Assembly (NCBI RefSeq): GCF_025399795.1
Contig: NZ_JAODTZ010000006.1
Span: forward strand, 1 to 64,000
Reading direction: 5' to 3'
Length of the DNA: 64,000 nt
DNA from: Streptomyces rhizosphaerihabitans
GTDB taxonomy: Bacteria; Actinomycetota; Actinomycetes; Streptomycetales; Streptomycetaceae
Position 1 is the first letter of the stretch; every line of letters starts with the position of its first letter. Shown in pieces: positions 8,015 to 16,854 of this stretch. A program made the translations under genes and the position numbers. Under the pieces are notes generated by a model, which saw only the letters and a list, made by a program, of their open reading frames with translations, did not search any database and had not been told where the DNA came from.

Positions 8015-9170
8015 CAGGGACCTCCATCTCGATCACGGTGCCCTTTCCGGGCGCCGATTCCACGGTGAGTGTGCCGCCGACCCCGCTCGCCCGGTCCCGC
8101 ATCGACACCAGGCCCAGATGGCGGCCGGCGCTGCGTATCGCGGTGGGGTCGAAGCCTCCGCCGTCGTCGGTGACGTGCAGGACTGCGCCGGGGCCGCGCC
8201 TGTCCAGGGTGACGTCGACGCGGGTGGCGCCGGAGTGCCGCAACGCGTTGTGCAGGGCCTCCTGGGAGACCCTCAGCATGGCCTCCTCCTGGGAGGCGGG
8301 CAGCGCTCGTACACCGTGGCTGGAGAAGGTCACGCGCGCGGAATGGGCGCGGTCGAGGACCTGGATCTGGGTGCGCAGGGTGGCGACCAGCCCGTCCTCG
8401 TCGAGGGCGGCGGGGCGCAACTCGACCACGGCGGCGCGCAGTTCTTCGGTGGCCTCCGCCGCGAGCGCGGCCACGTGCTGCAGTTCGCCCTTGGCGCGGG
8501 AGGGGTCGCGGTCGACGAGGGTGGCGGCGGCCTGCGCGGTGAGGCGCAGCGAGAACAGCTTCTGGCTGACGGCGTCGTGCAGCTCGTGCGCGAGCCGGGA
8601 GCGCTCCTCGGCGATCGTGAGCTCGCGGCTGCGCTCGTAGAGCCGGGCGTTGGTCAGGGCGATCGCCGCGTGCTGGGCGAGGATCGTGAGGAGTTCCTCG
8701 TCGTCCTCGGTGAAACCGCACCTGCCGTCCGGCTCGGGGCACGGCTGTCCCTCAGGACGCAACTTGTTCGCGAGGAAGAGTGCGCCGATGATCTCGTCGC
8801 CGTCGCGGATGGGCAGGCCCAGGAAGTCGGACATGTCGGGGTGGGCCGCGGGCCAGCCCTCGAAGCGGGGGTCCTTGCGCACGTCGGCCAGGCGCTCGGG
8901 GCGGGCCTCGCGCAGCATCGCGGCGAGGATGCCGTGCTGGCGCGGGAGCGGTCCGATGGCTTTCCACTGCGCGTCGCTGACCCCGTCGACGACGAACTGG
9001 GCGAAGCCTCCGTGGTCGTCGGGCACGCCCAGCGCCGCGTACTGCGCGTCGAGCAGTTCGCGCGCCGAAGCGACGATCGTCTTGAGGACGTCACGCACTT
9101 CGAGATGCCTGCTCATGGCCAGCAGCGCGGAGCTCACCGCGTACAGGCCCGACCGGGGTCCTTGACTCAT
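8007..9170 (-). CDS. GAF-domain sensor histidine kinase (DevS/NarX-like)
   Basis: Cytoplasmic sensor kinase of 387 residues without membrane segments. A GAF domain occupies about residues 25-185 (ARELLDAQYAALGVPDDHGG to DEELLTILAQHAAIAL). The HisKA_3 dimerisation helix carries the phospho-His in LAHELHDAVSQKLFSLRL at about residue 213. The HATPase_c domain shows SQEALHNALRHSGATRVDV and DDGGGFDP near the C-terminus. It should phosphorylate the regulator encoded immediately downstream, whose gene it overlaps. No haem-ligand pattern could be confirmed, so the signal is unknown. ATG at 9170 has GGGG upstream. Confidence 0.93.
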   Translation of the reverse strand: MSQGPRSGLYAVSSALLAMSRHLEVRDVLKTIVASARELLDAQYAALGVPDDHGGFAQFVVDGVSDAQWKAIGPLPRQHGILAAMLREARPERLADVRKDPRFEGWPAAHPDMSDFLGLPIRDGDEIIGALFLANKLRPEGQPCPEPDGRCGFTEDDEELLTILAQHAAIALTNARLYERSRELTIAEERSRLAHELHDAVSQKLFSLRLTAQAAATLVDRDPSRAKGELQHVAALAAEATEELRAAVVELRPAALDEDGLVATLRTQIQVLDRAHSARVTFSSHGVRALPASQEEAMLRVSQEALHNALRHSGATRVDVTLDRRGPGAVLHVTDDGGGFDPTAIRSAGRHLGLVSMRDRASGVGGTLTVESAPGKGTVIEMEVPGG

Positions 9171-9354
9171 GACCCCAAACTACCGGCGGGGTGTGACAGC
9201 GCGTATCGGACCCGTGATGACGCCGGCCGGGCCATTGGGCCTAGGACGAAGGGCCCCTGATCATTGCGGCCCGCGCACGAGGCGGCGGGGCGGACCCGGT
9301 TCCTACCGTGAGGACACCCGCCGGGAAGGCGGCTGCAGCGAGGGGACGGATGTC

Positions 9355-10050
9355 ATGCCGGTAGCGATCATCACGGGGGCTTCGAAGGGGTTGGGGAGGG
9401 CGTTCGGCGCGGCTCTGGCGGAGCGCGGCTGGGATCTGGTGCTCGACGCCAGGACGGCCGGAGTGCTGGAGGAGACCGCGAAGGCGCTGTCCGCGTACGG
9501 GACGCGCGTGGAGGCCCTGCCCGGAGACGTGACGGACGCCGGTCACCGTGCCGGGCTGGTGGCGGCGGCCCGGAAGCTGGGGGGTGTCGACCTGCTCGTG
9601 AACAACGCGAGCGCGCTGGGCGCCGAGCCGCTGGTGCGCCTGGAGGAGCTGGGCCTGGACGGGCTGCGGCAAGCTCTGGAGGTCAATGTGGTCGCCGCGC
9701 TGGGCCTGATCCAGGAGGCACTGCCGCTGCTGAGGGCGGCCGGGGCCGGCACGGTCGTCGCCGTCAGCTCGGACGCCGCGGCGGAGGCGTACGAGACGTG
9801 GGGCGGCTACGGCGCCTCGAAGGCCGCTCTCGACCATCTCTCGGCGGTTCTCGCCGAGGAGGAGCCCGGCCTGCGGGTGTGGGCGGTGGACCCCGGGGAC
9901 ATGGGCACGGACCTCTATGCGGCGGCCGTACCGGACGACGACGGTCCGCGGCCGGCGCCCGACAGTGTGGTTCCGGCCTTTCTGCGCCTGCTCGACGAAC
10001 GGCCGGCCAGTGGGCGCTACACGGCCGCGGCCCTGCTGGAGGAGCGGTGA
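9355..10050 (+). CDS. SDR family NAD(P)-dependent oxidoreductase
   Basis: Classical short-chain dehydrogenase of 231 residues. The cofactor motif is TGASKGLG (residues 7-14), the structural motif NNAS, and the catalytic Ser, Tyr and Lys appear in VAVSSDAAAE and YGASKAAL. It ends shorter than FabG-type enzymes, with a C-terminal ASGRYTAAALLEER. Start ATG at 9355 is preceded by GAGGGGAC at 7 nt; the longer frame upstream overlaps the divergent promoter region. Its stop overlaps the start of the QueA-like gene (GTGA), so the two are coupled. The substrate is unknown. Confidence 0.9.
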   Translation: MPVAIITGASKGLGRAFGAALAERGWDLVLDARTAGVLEETAKALSAYGTRVEALPGDVTDAGHRAGLVAAARKLGGVDLLVNNASALGAEPLVRLEELGLDGLRQALEVNVVAALGLIQEALPLLRAAGAGTVVAVSSDAAAEAYETWGGYGASKAALDHLSAVLAEEEPGLRVWAVDPGDMGTDLYAAAVPDDDGPRPAPDSVVPAFLRLLDERPASGRYTAAALLEER

Positions 10051-11144
10051 CGACGGCGATGGGGGTTCCTCCGGTCGGGCGCGGCCGGGAGTGGGGAAGC
10101 GTTCCGAAGGAGCTGTCGGCCCGGGTGCCCGCGGAGCAGCGCGGTCCCGGCCGTGACCGGGACTCCGTACGGCTGCTGGTGTCGCGCGGTACCGAGGTGT
10201 CGCATCACCGGTTCGTGGAGCTGCCCCGGCAGCTGAGGGCCGGTGACCTGCTGATCGTCAACACCTCGGCCACCCTGGCGGCGGCCGTGGACGGACGGAT
10301 CGGCCACGCGCGCGTGGTGGTGCACTTCTCCACGCGTGGCGACGACGGGCGGTGGGCGGTCGAGCTGCGGGATCCCGACGGAAGGGGGACCACGCGTGCG
10401 CGTGCGGGCGGCCCCGCGGGGACAGTGGTGCGCCTGCCCGGGGACGTACGCCTCGTTCTGGAGGAGCCGCTGAGCGCGCGCGGTCAGCGGCTGTGGTGGG
10501 GGCGGGTGCCGGACGCGGACGTACGGGGACTGCTGCGGCGGCACGGGCGGCCCATTCGCTACTCCTATACGGACCGGGACCAGCCGCTGTCCGTGTACCA
10601 GACGGTGTTCGCGCTGCCGTCGGACGACGGCGCGGGGAGCGCGGAGATGCCGAGCGCTGCACGCCCCTTCACCGCGCGGCTGGTGGCGGAGCTGGTGAGC
10701 CGCGGAGTGCAGTTCGCGCCGGTCACGCTGCACACGGGGGTCGCGTCGGCGGAGGCGCACGAGCCGCCGTATCCCGAGCGGTACGAGGTGCCGGCGGTGT
10801 CGGCCCGGTTGATCAACGCGGCGCGGGCCGGCGGGGGCCGGATCATCGCGGTCGGTACGACGGCCGTGCGGGCCGTGGAGTCCGCGACCGGCGCGGACGG
10901 GCTGGTCCGGGCGGCGAAGGGCTGGACCGGCCTCGTGGTGACCCCGGAGCACGGGGTGCGGGCCGTCGACGGGCTGCTGACCGGGCTGCACGAGCCGGAG
11001 GCCTCGCATCTGCTGATGCTGGAGGCGATCGCGGGGAGGGCGGCGATCGACCGCGGGTACGAGGAGGCACTGCGTATGCGCTACCTCTGGCACGAATTCG
11101 GGGACGTGCACCTCATCCTCCCGGAGGAGGGCCCTCACTCTTAG
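10047..11144 (+). CDS. queA: QueA-like S-adenosylmethionine:tRNA ribosyltransferase-isomerase
   Basis: QueA family, normally the enzyme that transfers the ribosyl part of SAM to preQ1 in tRNA during queuosine synthesis. The 365-residue protein keeps the family order: LRAGDLLIVNTSATL, GRPIRYSYTDRDQPLSVYQT, SAEMPSAARPFT, PVTLHTGVAS, GGRIIAVGTTAVRAVES, DGLLTGLHEP and EFGDVHLI. Several positions differ from the canonical pattern (PTAGLHFT is PSAARPFT, NFH is GLH, SYGDA is EFGDV). It starts at GTG 10047, overlapping the SDR stop. No other queuosine gene is nearby. It may be a divergent paralogue with another substrate, so the reaction is uncertain. Confidence 0.82.
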   Translation: MTTAMGVPPVGRGREWGSVPKELSARVPAEQRGPGRDRDSVRLLVSRGTEVSHHRFVELPRQLRAGDLLIVNTSATLAAAVDGRIGHARVVVHFSTRGDDGRWAVELRDPDGRGTTRARAGGPAGTVVRLPGDVRLVLEEPLSARGQRLWWGRVPDADVRGLLRRHGRPIRYSYTDRDQPLSVYQTVFALPSDDGAGSAEMPSAARPFTARLVAELVSRGVQFAPVTLHTGVASAEAHEPPYPERYEVPAVSARLINAARAGGGRIIAVGTTAVRAVESATGADGLVRAAKGWTGLVVTPEHGVRAVDGLLTGLHEPEASHLLMLEAIAGRAAIDRGYEEALRMRYLWHEFGDVHLILPEEGPHS

Positions 11145-11466
11145 CATTGCTCTCGCAACTGCCGGTCAGATCGGCCTGGGGCCCATGTGAGCCCGCACAT
11201 AGGGTCCAGGTCACGTACGAAGGAGCATAGGAGATAAAAGGGACAAGATGACCAGGGAAGACGTGCCAGTCTGCCCCGATTTGCCCCTTCCGTGTCCACT
11301 ATCCGACTTCGTAGGTCACACCTTTGCCACAGCATTTTGCGGCCGCTAAGAATTGCGTTGTCGCTCAGCGCGGCGGGTTCTCCCCCGCAGCGTTTGTTCC
11401 GGAAACACACAGTCCCCCGCCGGGACGAAGAGCGACCTCCGCGCTATTCGAAGAGGTCCATCAGTC
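11145..11466 (+). other. intergenic region and 5' leader of the SLT-domain gene
   Basis: The 322-bp gap contains a promoter (listed separately at 11324-11352). An untranslated leader of about 105 nt follows, with a GCGGG/CCCGC hairpin near 11370-11390. A 33-codon open frame at 11248-11349 overlaps the promoter and is judged non-coding. I looked for the c-di-AMP (ydaO) riboswitch found before some actinobacterial wall hydrolases and did not see its conserved blocks. Confidence 0.5.
11324..11352 (+). promoter_or_regulatory. sigma-70-type promoter of the SLT-domain gene
   Basis: A -35 TTGCCA (11324-11329), a 17-bp spacer and a -10 TAAGAA (11347-11352) match the HrdB consensus well. The predicted start near 11359 leaves a leader of about 108 nt. 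Confidence 0.55.
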
Positions 11467-12261
11467 ATGCCCAAGAACATCAACACTCCTGGTCATCGTC
11501 CGACGCTGACCAAGCTCCACAAGCTCTCGATCGCCGGTGTGGCCACCCTCGGTGCCGCCGCCCTCGCGTTCTCCCTGGTGCCGGACAACTCGCACACCAC
11601 CACGGACGACGCCGCCGCCCCCACGGCACAGGTCGCCTACAGCGAGCACCAGATCAAGGACGTCAAGGCCGGCGTCACCGGCCCGCTGGCCGGCGCCGAC
11701 CTGAAGGCGCAGGCCATCGCGGCGAAGCAGAAGGCCGCGACCGACTCCGCGGCCGCGGCGAAGAAGAAGGCCGCCAACGCGGTGGCCGCGAAGCACAAGG
11801 CGGCCGCCCAGGCCGCGAAGAAGAAGACGGCCGCGCACGCAGCGGCGAAGAAGAAGGCCGCAGCGTCGCGCGCCGAGTCCGCCGTCGCGAGCCGCTCCAC
11901 GCAGCGCATCAAGCTCGAGACGGTCGCCGCGAAGACGTACGCCAACAACCTCGACGGCTGGATCCGCGAGTCCCTCGACATCATGAAGTCGAAGGGCATC
12001 CCCGGCTCCTACGAGGGCCTGCACCGCAACATCCTTCGTGAGTCCTCGGGCAACCCGATGGCCATCAACGACTGGGACATCAACGCCATCAACGGCATCC
12101 CGTCGAAGGGTCTGCTGCAGGTCATCCCGCCGACGTTCAAGGCGTACCACGTGGCCGGTACCTCGTGGGACATCTACAACCCGGTCGCCAACATCACCGC
12201 CGCCGCCAACTACGCGGCCGACAAGTACGGTTCCATGGACAACGTGAACAGCGCGTACTGA
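11467..12261 (+). CDS. secreted transglycosylase SLT-domain protein with Ala/Lys-rich linker
   Basis: Secreted cell-wall lytic enzyme of 264 residues. A signal sequence (residues 18-38, LSIAGVATLGAAALAFSLV) is followed by a spacer and then a striking Ala/Lys repeat (residues about 82-140, units like AAKKKAANAVAAKHKAAAQ). The C-terminal SLT fold has the catalytic Glu in ILRESSGNPMAIN, then SKGLLQVIPPTFKAYH and NITAAANYAADKYGSM. The basic linker probably binds anionic wall polymers. Start ATG at 11467 has AGAGG about 12 nt upstream. It is monocistronic, closed by a terminator. Confidence 0.92.
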   Translation: MPKNINTPGHRPTLTKLHKLSIAGVATLGAAALAFSLVPDNSHTTTDDAAAPTAQVAYSEHQIKDVKAGVTGPLAGADLKAQAIAAKQKAATDSAAAAKKKAANAVAAKHKAAAQAAKKKTAAHAAAKKKAAASRAESAVASRSTQRIKLETVAAKTYANNLDGWIRESLDIMKSKGIPGSYEGLHRNILRESSGNPMAINDWDINAINGIPSKGLLQVIPPTFKAYHVAGTSWDIYNPVANITAAANYAADKYGSMDNVNSAY

Positions 12262-12294
12262 GGACTCAGCGCGGAGTTCCCACACAGACGCCGA

Positions 12295-12325
12295 AGGGCG
12301 GCACCCCGATCAGGGGTGCCGCCCT
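12295..12325. terminator. bidirectional hairpin terminator
   Basis: A perfect 13-bp stem (AGGGCGGCACCCC and its complement) with a 5-nt loop lies between the convergent SLT and FHA-ABC genes. Confidence 0.85.
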
Positions 12326-12343
12326 CGCGTCGTTCCCGGGCCT

Positions 12344-14821
12344 CTACTTGCGCATGACCTCGGGCTCGTGGCGGCGCAGGAAGCGGGCCACGAAGAAGCC
12401 GCAGGCGACACCGAGGACGATCAGCGCGATCATGTCCACGGTCCAGGCCCCGGCCGTGTGGTTCCACAGCGGGTCCGTGCTCGTCGGGTCGTCCTGGTTC
12501 GGGAAGATGTTGTTCAGGTCCAGCGTGGCCCCGGACGCGGCCACCGCCCAGCGGGCCGGCATCAGGTACGAGAACTGGTTGACGCCCACGGTGCCGTTCA
12601 GGATGAACAGACAGCCGGTGAAGACGACCTGGACGATCGCGAACATGACCAGGAGCGGCATGGTCTTCTCCGCGGTCTTCACCAGCGAAGAGATGATCAG
12701 GCCGAACATCATCGACACGAAGCCGAGAGCCATGATCGGCAGCGTGAGCTCGACCTTGGGCAGGCTCTTGAGGATCAGACCCTCGGACGGGACCTCGCGG
12801 CTGCCGAAGCCGATGGCGCCGACCAGAGCGCCCTGCAGCATGGTGATCACACCGAGGACGATCACCTTGGACATCAGGTACGCCGAACGCGACAGACCCG
12901 TCGCGCGCTCCCGCTCGTAGATCACCCGTTCCTTGATCAGCTCACGGACCGAGTTGGCGGCGCCCGCGAAGCACGCGCCGACCGCGAGGATCAGGAGCAC
13001 GGTCGTGGCCGTGCCGTTCGCGACATGGGCGCCCGAGGGCAGCACCTTGTCGTTGACCAGCAGCGTCTTGCCGTTGTCGATGAGCAGGCTGACCGAGCCC
13101 AGGACAGCGGGCAGGATCACCGTCAGCGCGAGGAAGCCCTTGTCCGACACGATCACCGAGGTGTAGCGGCGCATCAGCGTCATCAGCTGGGAGCCCCAGC
13201 TCTGCGGCTTCGGCGGCTTCATCGCCTGCGCGGACGGCATCTGCGTCGACTGCGGAGCCACCGCGTCGATGTCCGCCGCGTACATCTGGTAGTGCTGCGA
13301 GCCCTTCCAGCGGCCGGCCCAGTCGTAGTCGCGGTAGTTCTCGAACGAGGAGAAGACGTCGGCCCAGGTCTCGTAGCCGAAGAAGTTCAGCGCCTCCTCC
13401 GGCGGACCGAAGTAGGCGACGGACCCGCCGGGCGCCATGACCAGGAGCTTGTCGCAGATCGCCAGCTCGGCCACCGAGTGCGTGACGACGAGGACCGTAC
13501 GGCCGTCGTCGGCGAGGCCGCGCAGCAGCTGCATGACATCGCGGTCCATGCCCGGGTCGAGACCGGAGGTCGGCTCGTCCAGGAAGATCAGCGACGGCTT
13601 GGTGAGCAGCTCCAGGGCCACCGAGACGCGCTTTCGCTGGCCACCGGAGAGGGAGGTGACCTTCTTCTCCTTGTGGATGTCCAGCTTCAGCTCGCGCAGC
13701 ACCTCGTCTATGCGCGCCTCGCGCTCCTCGCCCGTGGTGTCGGCGGGGAAGCGCAGCTTGGCTGCGTACTTGAGGGCCTTCTTGACGGTCAGCTCCTTGT
13801 GCAGGATGTCGTCCTGCGGGACCAGACCGATGCGCTGACGCAGCTCGGCGAACTGCTTGTACAGGTTCCGGTTGTCGTAGAGGACGTCACCCTGGTTGGC
13901 GGGGCGATAGCCCGTGAGCGCCTTCAGGAGCGTCGACTTGCCGGAGCCCGACGGGCCGATGACCGCGACGAGCGACTTCTCGGGTACGCCGAAGGAGACG
14001 TCCTTGAGGATCTGCTTGCCGCCGTCGACGGTGACCGTCAGGTGGCGGGCCGAGAAGGAGACCTCACCGGTGTCGACGAACTCCTCGAGCCGGTCGCCGA
14101 CCAGACGGAAGGTCGAGTGGCCGACGCCGACGATGTCGTTCGGGCCGAGCAGCGCGGAGCCGCCCTTGGTGATCGGCATACCGTTGACGTACGTGCCGTT
14201 GTGCGAGCCGAGATCGCGGATCTCGAAGCGGCCGTCCGGCGTCGCGTGGAACTCGGCGTGGTGGCGGGAGACCTGGAGGTCGGAGACCACCAGTTCGTTC
14301 TCCAGCGCACGGCCTATGCGCATCACGCGGCCGAGCGAGAACTGGTGGAAGGTCGTCGGGCTTCGGTCGCCGTAGACCGGCGGCGCCCCCGCGCCACCAC
14401 CGGGTCCCTGCTGCTGCGGAATGCCCGCCGCCTGCTGCGGTTGCTGCGAGGCCGGCGCCTGCGGCGTCGGCTGCTGGGCCCAGCCGGGGCCCGCGCCCTG
14501 CGCCGCGAACGGCTGTGCCACCGGGGCCGCGGCACCGGACACGCTCAGCCGCGGTCCGTCGGTCGCGTTGCCGAGGTGCACGGCCGAACCGGGCCCGATC
14601 TCCAACTGGTGGATCCGCTGCCCCTGTACGAACGTGCCGTTGGTGCTCCCGTGGTCCTCGATGACCCAACTACGGCCGTTCCAGCTGATCGTGGCGTGAC
14701 GCCAGGAGACCCTGGCATCATCGAGCACGATGTCCCCCTGCGGATCACGTCCGAGGGTGTGAGGCCTGGACGCGTCGAGCGTCCAGGTCCGTCCATTCAA
14801 TTCCAGTACGAGTTCCGGCAC
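12344..14821 (-). CDS. twin-FHA ABC exporter, ATPase-permease fusion (Rv1747-like)
   Basis: An 825-residue fusion protein. FHA domain 1 is at about residues 20-95 (LGRDPQGDIVLDDARVS; HGSTNGTFV). A Pro/Gln/Ala linker follows, then FHA domain 2 at about 165-255 (RIGRALENELVV; SRHHAEF; LGSHNGTYVNG). The ABC ATPase spans about 265-500 (GPSGSGKST; LSGGQRKRVSVALELL; LIFLDEPTSGLD), and an ABC2 permease with about six membrane helices occupies 560-820. The layout matches Mycobacterium Rv1747, whose FHA domains bind phosphothreonines made by PknF and which exports glycolipids. The linker has QPTP and RSPTTF, possible Ser/Thr-kinase sites. The export substrate here is unknown. Confidence 0.93.
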   Translation of the reverse strand: MPELVLELNGRTWTLDASRPHTLGRDPQGDIVLDDARVSWRHATISWNGRSWVIEDHGSTNGTFVQGQRIHQLEIGPGSAVHLGNATDGPRLSVSGAAAPVAQPFAAQGAGPGWAQQPTPQAPASQQPQQAAGIPQQQGPGGGAGAPPVYGDRSPTTFHQFSLGRVMRIGRALENELVVSDLQVSRHHAEFHATPDGRFEIRDLGSHNGTYVNGMPITKGGSALLGPNDIVGVGHSTFRLVGDRLEEFVDTGEVSFSARHLTVTVDGGKQILKDVSFGVPEKSLVAVIGPSGSGKSTLLKALTGYRPANQGDVLYDNRNLYKQFAELRQRIGLVPQDDILHKELTVKKALKYAAKLRFPADTTGEEREARIDEVLRELKLDIHKEKKVTSLSGGQRKRVSVALELLTKPSLIFLDEPTSGLDPGMDRDVMQLLRGLADDGRTVLVVTHSVAELAICDKLLVMAPGGSVAYFGPPEEALNFFGYETWADVFSSFENYRDYDWAGRWKGSQHYQMYAADIDAVAPQSTQMPSAQAMKPPKPQSWGSQLMTLMRRYTSVIVSDKGFLALTVILPAVLGSVSLLIDNGKTLLVNDKVLPSGAHVANGTATTVLLILAVGACFAGAANSVRELIKERVIYERERATGLSRSAYLMSKVIVLGVITMLQGALVGAIGFGSREVPSEGLILKSLPKVELTLPIMALGFVSMMFGLIISSLVKTAEKTMPLLVMFAIVQVVFTGCLFILNGTVGVNQFSYLMPARWAVAASGATLDLNNIFPNQDDPTSTDPLWNHTAGAWTVDMIALIVLGVACGFFVARFLRRHEPEVMRK

Positions 14822-15060
14822 TCCAGCCCCACTGAGTTGTCCCCCGAGCTACCCCCATCACAGGGAGTCTAGGGATGTCGAACATCGTGGGGAACTATTT
14901 CAGTACAGGCCCCCTGACCGAAAGTCGGGCCTTGTGAAGGATGGCTACGGGCGGGTTGCCCGTTTCCGTTGACGGGGTTGAAACCGGCCCGGAGAGTGGT
15001 AATCCCACGCGAGGGGGACATTCGCGGGGATCACCGCGGCGCGGATCGGGGGGTCTGGCG

Positions 15061-16854
15061 ATGAGCATCGGGACCATGCACCACGGCGGGAACACCAGGG
15101 GCGCGCCGTGGGGGGATGTGCTGTTGTCCGCGATCGCCTCCGTGAGCTGGGCGTTGATCGGCATGGCGGGTACCGCCGCGCTCGGTCTGCACCTGCTCGG
15201 GGCGGATACGGCGGCCTCGCTCGGCCCCATGACCGCCGCGGTGGTGGCTCTCGGGGCAGGCGGCACGGTGACGCCGTCCGGCAACGTCTCCGCCTTCGGG
15301 CTGAAGGGAGCGGAGGCGCACACCGCCATCCAGCTCACGCCGCTGGGCGTCGGGCTGGTCGGCGCCCTGCTGATGTCGTGGTTCTTCCTACGGTCCTTGC
15401 GCGGGGCCGGAGTTGTCATCGCTCCGGCCGAACTCCTGGCGCGGGCGGGCTCGGTGATCGTCCTGTTCGTGGCGACACTGGGCGGGCTCGCCTGGGCCGG
15501 CCACGACGTCATCACGATCGACGGCGGCAAACTCGGGCTCGACAAGGTCACGGGCGGTGGCGGCGGGCTCGGTGACATCACGGACAAACTCCCGGGCGGA
15601 CTCGGGGACCTCGGCGGTCTGCTGCCCGGCAAGATCGGCGACCTCGTGAAGGCGAAGGCGGCCGTCGGCTTCTCCGTCGACACCGCGCCGACGCTGCTCG
15701 GCGGCGCCGCCTGGGCCGCCGGAGTCCTGCTGATCGCCCTGCTGGCCTCCCGGCGCACGCCGTTGCCGCGCGGCTGGGACGCCGTGCACCGCGTGGTGAG
15801 GCCGGCCGCCTCCTCGCTCGTCGCCGTCCTGCTCGTCGCCGTCCTGGCCGGGCTCGCGGCGGCGGCCTACGCGGCGATCGGCGACGCCCACCCGAAGCGG
15901 ATCGCGGGAGCGGCGCTGCTCGGCGCGCCCAACGGTGTGTGGCTCGCGATCCCCCTCGGCCTCTTCGTCCCCTGGGACGGCAAAGCCACCGGCGAACTCG
16001 CCAAACTGCTCCCCGACCCCCTCGACAGGCTGCTGACCGTCGATGCGTCCCGGCCCGTCACGCTCGGGCGGCTCGCCGAACTCGACGGACGCGTATGGCT
16101 GTTGGGGGTCGCTGTCGTTCTGATGATGCTGTACGCGGGCGTTCTGACGGCTGCGCGTACGCCATTTGTACGGGCGGGGCATGGCGCCGTTGCGGGAGCG
16201 GGGAATGCCTCGGATGTACGGGGTGACAGTCCCCTGCGGTTCGCCGGGCGCTGCGCACTTCGGCTCGGCGTCGTGACGGCGCTGACCGTGCCGCTGCTCG
16301 CATGGCTGACGGAGGTGTCGGTGGACGCTTCCCTGTCCGTGCTGGGGTTCGACGCGTTCGGGGCAGGGATCGAGTTGCACGGGCGGCTGGGGGTGGCGTT
16401 GGTGCTGGGGGCTCTCTGGGGGGCGGGGGCCGGTGCTGTGGGGGCGTTGCTCGCCTGTGCGAGTGGGGCCGCGGGGCGGAGGGCTGCGGGGTTGGCACGG
16501 GGTGACTTGGGGGGTGGGGGCTCTGGGGGTCCTGGGGAGCTCGGCAGTGCGGGTGCGGGTGTCGGCGGGAGTGCTGGGCCGTACCGGCCCCGGGGGTCGT
16601 ACCGGGCGCCCAACCCCGACACCAATCCGTATCTGAAGGTGCCGGACGAGCTGCGGGAGCCGGAGGATCGGGGGCCGGCGCCGAGGGGTTCGCGGGCGCC
16701 TGGTGACGTGTACGGGGCGCCCACCGTGGTGGGGCCGATCGGGCGCCCGCCGAGGCGGAGGCAGGACGGGCCACCACCGCTGCCTCCTCCGCCGCCGCCC
16801 GTTCCACCCTCACCGGACGAGGGGCCGCCGCCTCCGCGCAGGCCCCGGCGTTGA
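15061..16854 (+). CDS. streptophobe family membrane protein
   Basis: Polytopic membrane protein of 597 residues, of the family named streptophobe and largely confined to Streptomyces and relatives. About ten hydrophobic segments occupy residues 20-480 (VLLSAIASVSWALIGMAG; VGLVGALLMSWFF; VIVLFVATLGGLAWAG; LLVAVLAGLAAAAYAAIG). A Gly-rich extracytoplasmic loop near residues 160-200 and a long Pro/Arg-rich tail ending in PPPPRRPRR are conspicuous. Start ATG at 15061 follows a GGGGGG stretch; a frame from 14941 has no site. The stop codon lies inside a REP-like repeat. No function is known. Confidence 0.85.
   Translation: MSIGTMHHGGNTRGAPWGDVLLSAIASVSWALIGMAGTAALGLHLLGADTAASLGPMTAAVVALGAGGTVTPSGNVSAFGLKGAEAHTAIQLTPLGVGLVGALLMSWFFLRSLRGAGVVIAPAELLARAGSVIVLFVATLGGLAWAGHDVITIDGGKLGLDKVTGGGGGLGDITDKLPGGLGDLGGLLPGKIGDLVKAKAAVGFSVDTAPTLLGGAAWAAGVLLIALLASRRTPLPRGWDAVHRVVRPAASSLVAVLLVAVLAGLAAAAYAAIGDAHPKRIAGAALLGAPNGVWLAIPLGLFVPWDGKATGELAKLLPDPLDRLLTVDASRPVTLGRLAELDGRVWLLGVAVVLMMLYAGVLTAARTPFVRAGHGAVAGAGNASDVRGDSPLRFAGRCALRLGVVTALTVPLLAWLTEVSVDASLSVLGFDAFGAGIELHGRLGVALVLGALWGAGAGAVGALLACASGAAGRRAAGLARGDLGGGGSGGPGELGSAGAGVGGSAGPYRPRGSYRAPNPDTNPYLKVPDELREPEDRGPAPRGSRAPGDVYGAPTVVGPIGRPPRRRQDGPPPLPPPPPPVPPSPDEGPPPPRRPRR

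Noticed and set aside
11248..11349. A 33-codon open frame (starts MTREDVPVCPDLPLPCPL) with a purine-rich upstream region
   Set aside because: It overlaps the well-matched promoter of the SLT gene (11324-11352), so it would lie upstream of the main transcript; no conservation evidence is available.
11359..11466. Possible c-di-AMP (ydaO) riboswitch before the wall hydrolase gene
   Set aside because: The conserved blocks I know for this riboswitch are absent; only a simple hairpin is present.
12368..14872. An 834-codon open frame on the plus strand opposite the FHA-ABC gene
   Set aside because: Its product is Arg/Val/Asp/Gly-rich without domains, and it mirrors a gene with clear Walker and FHA motifs on the other strand; a high-GC shadow.
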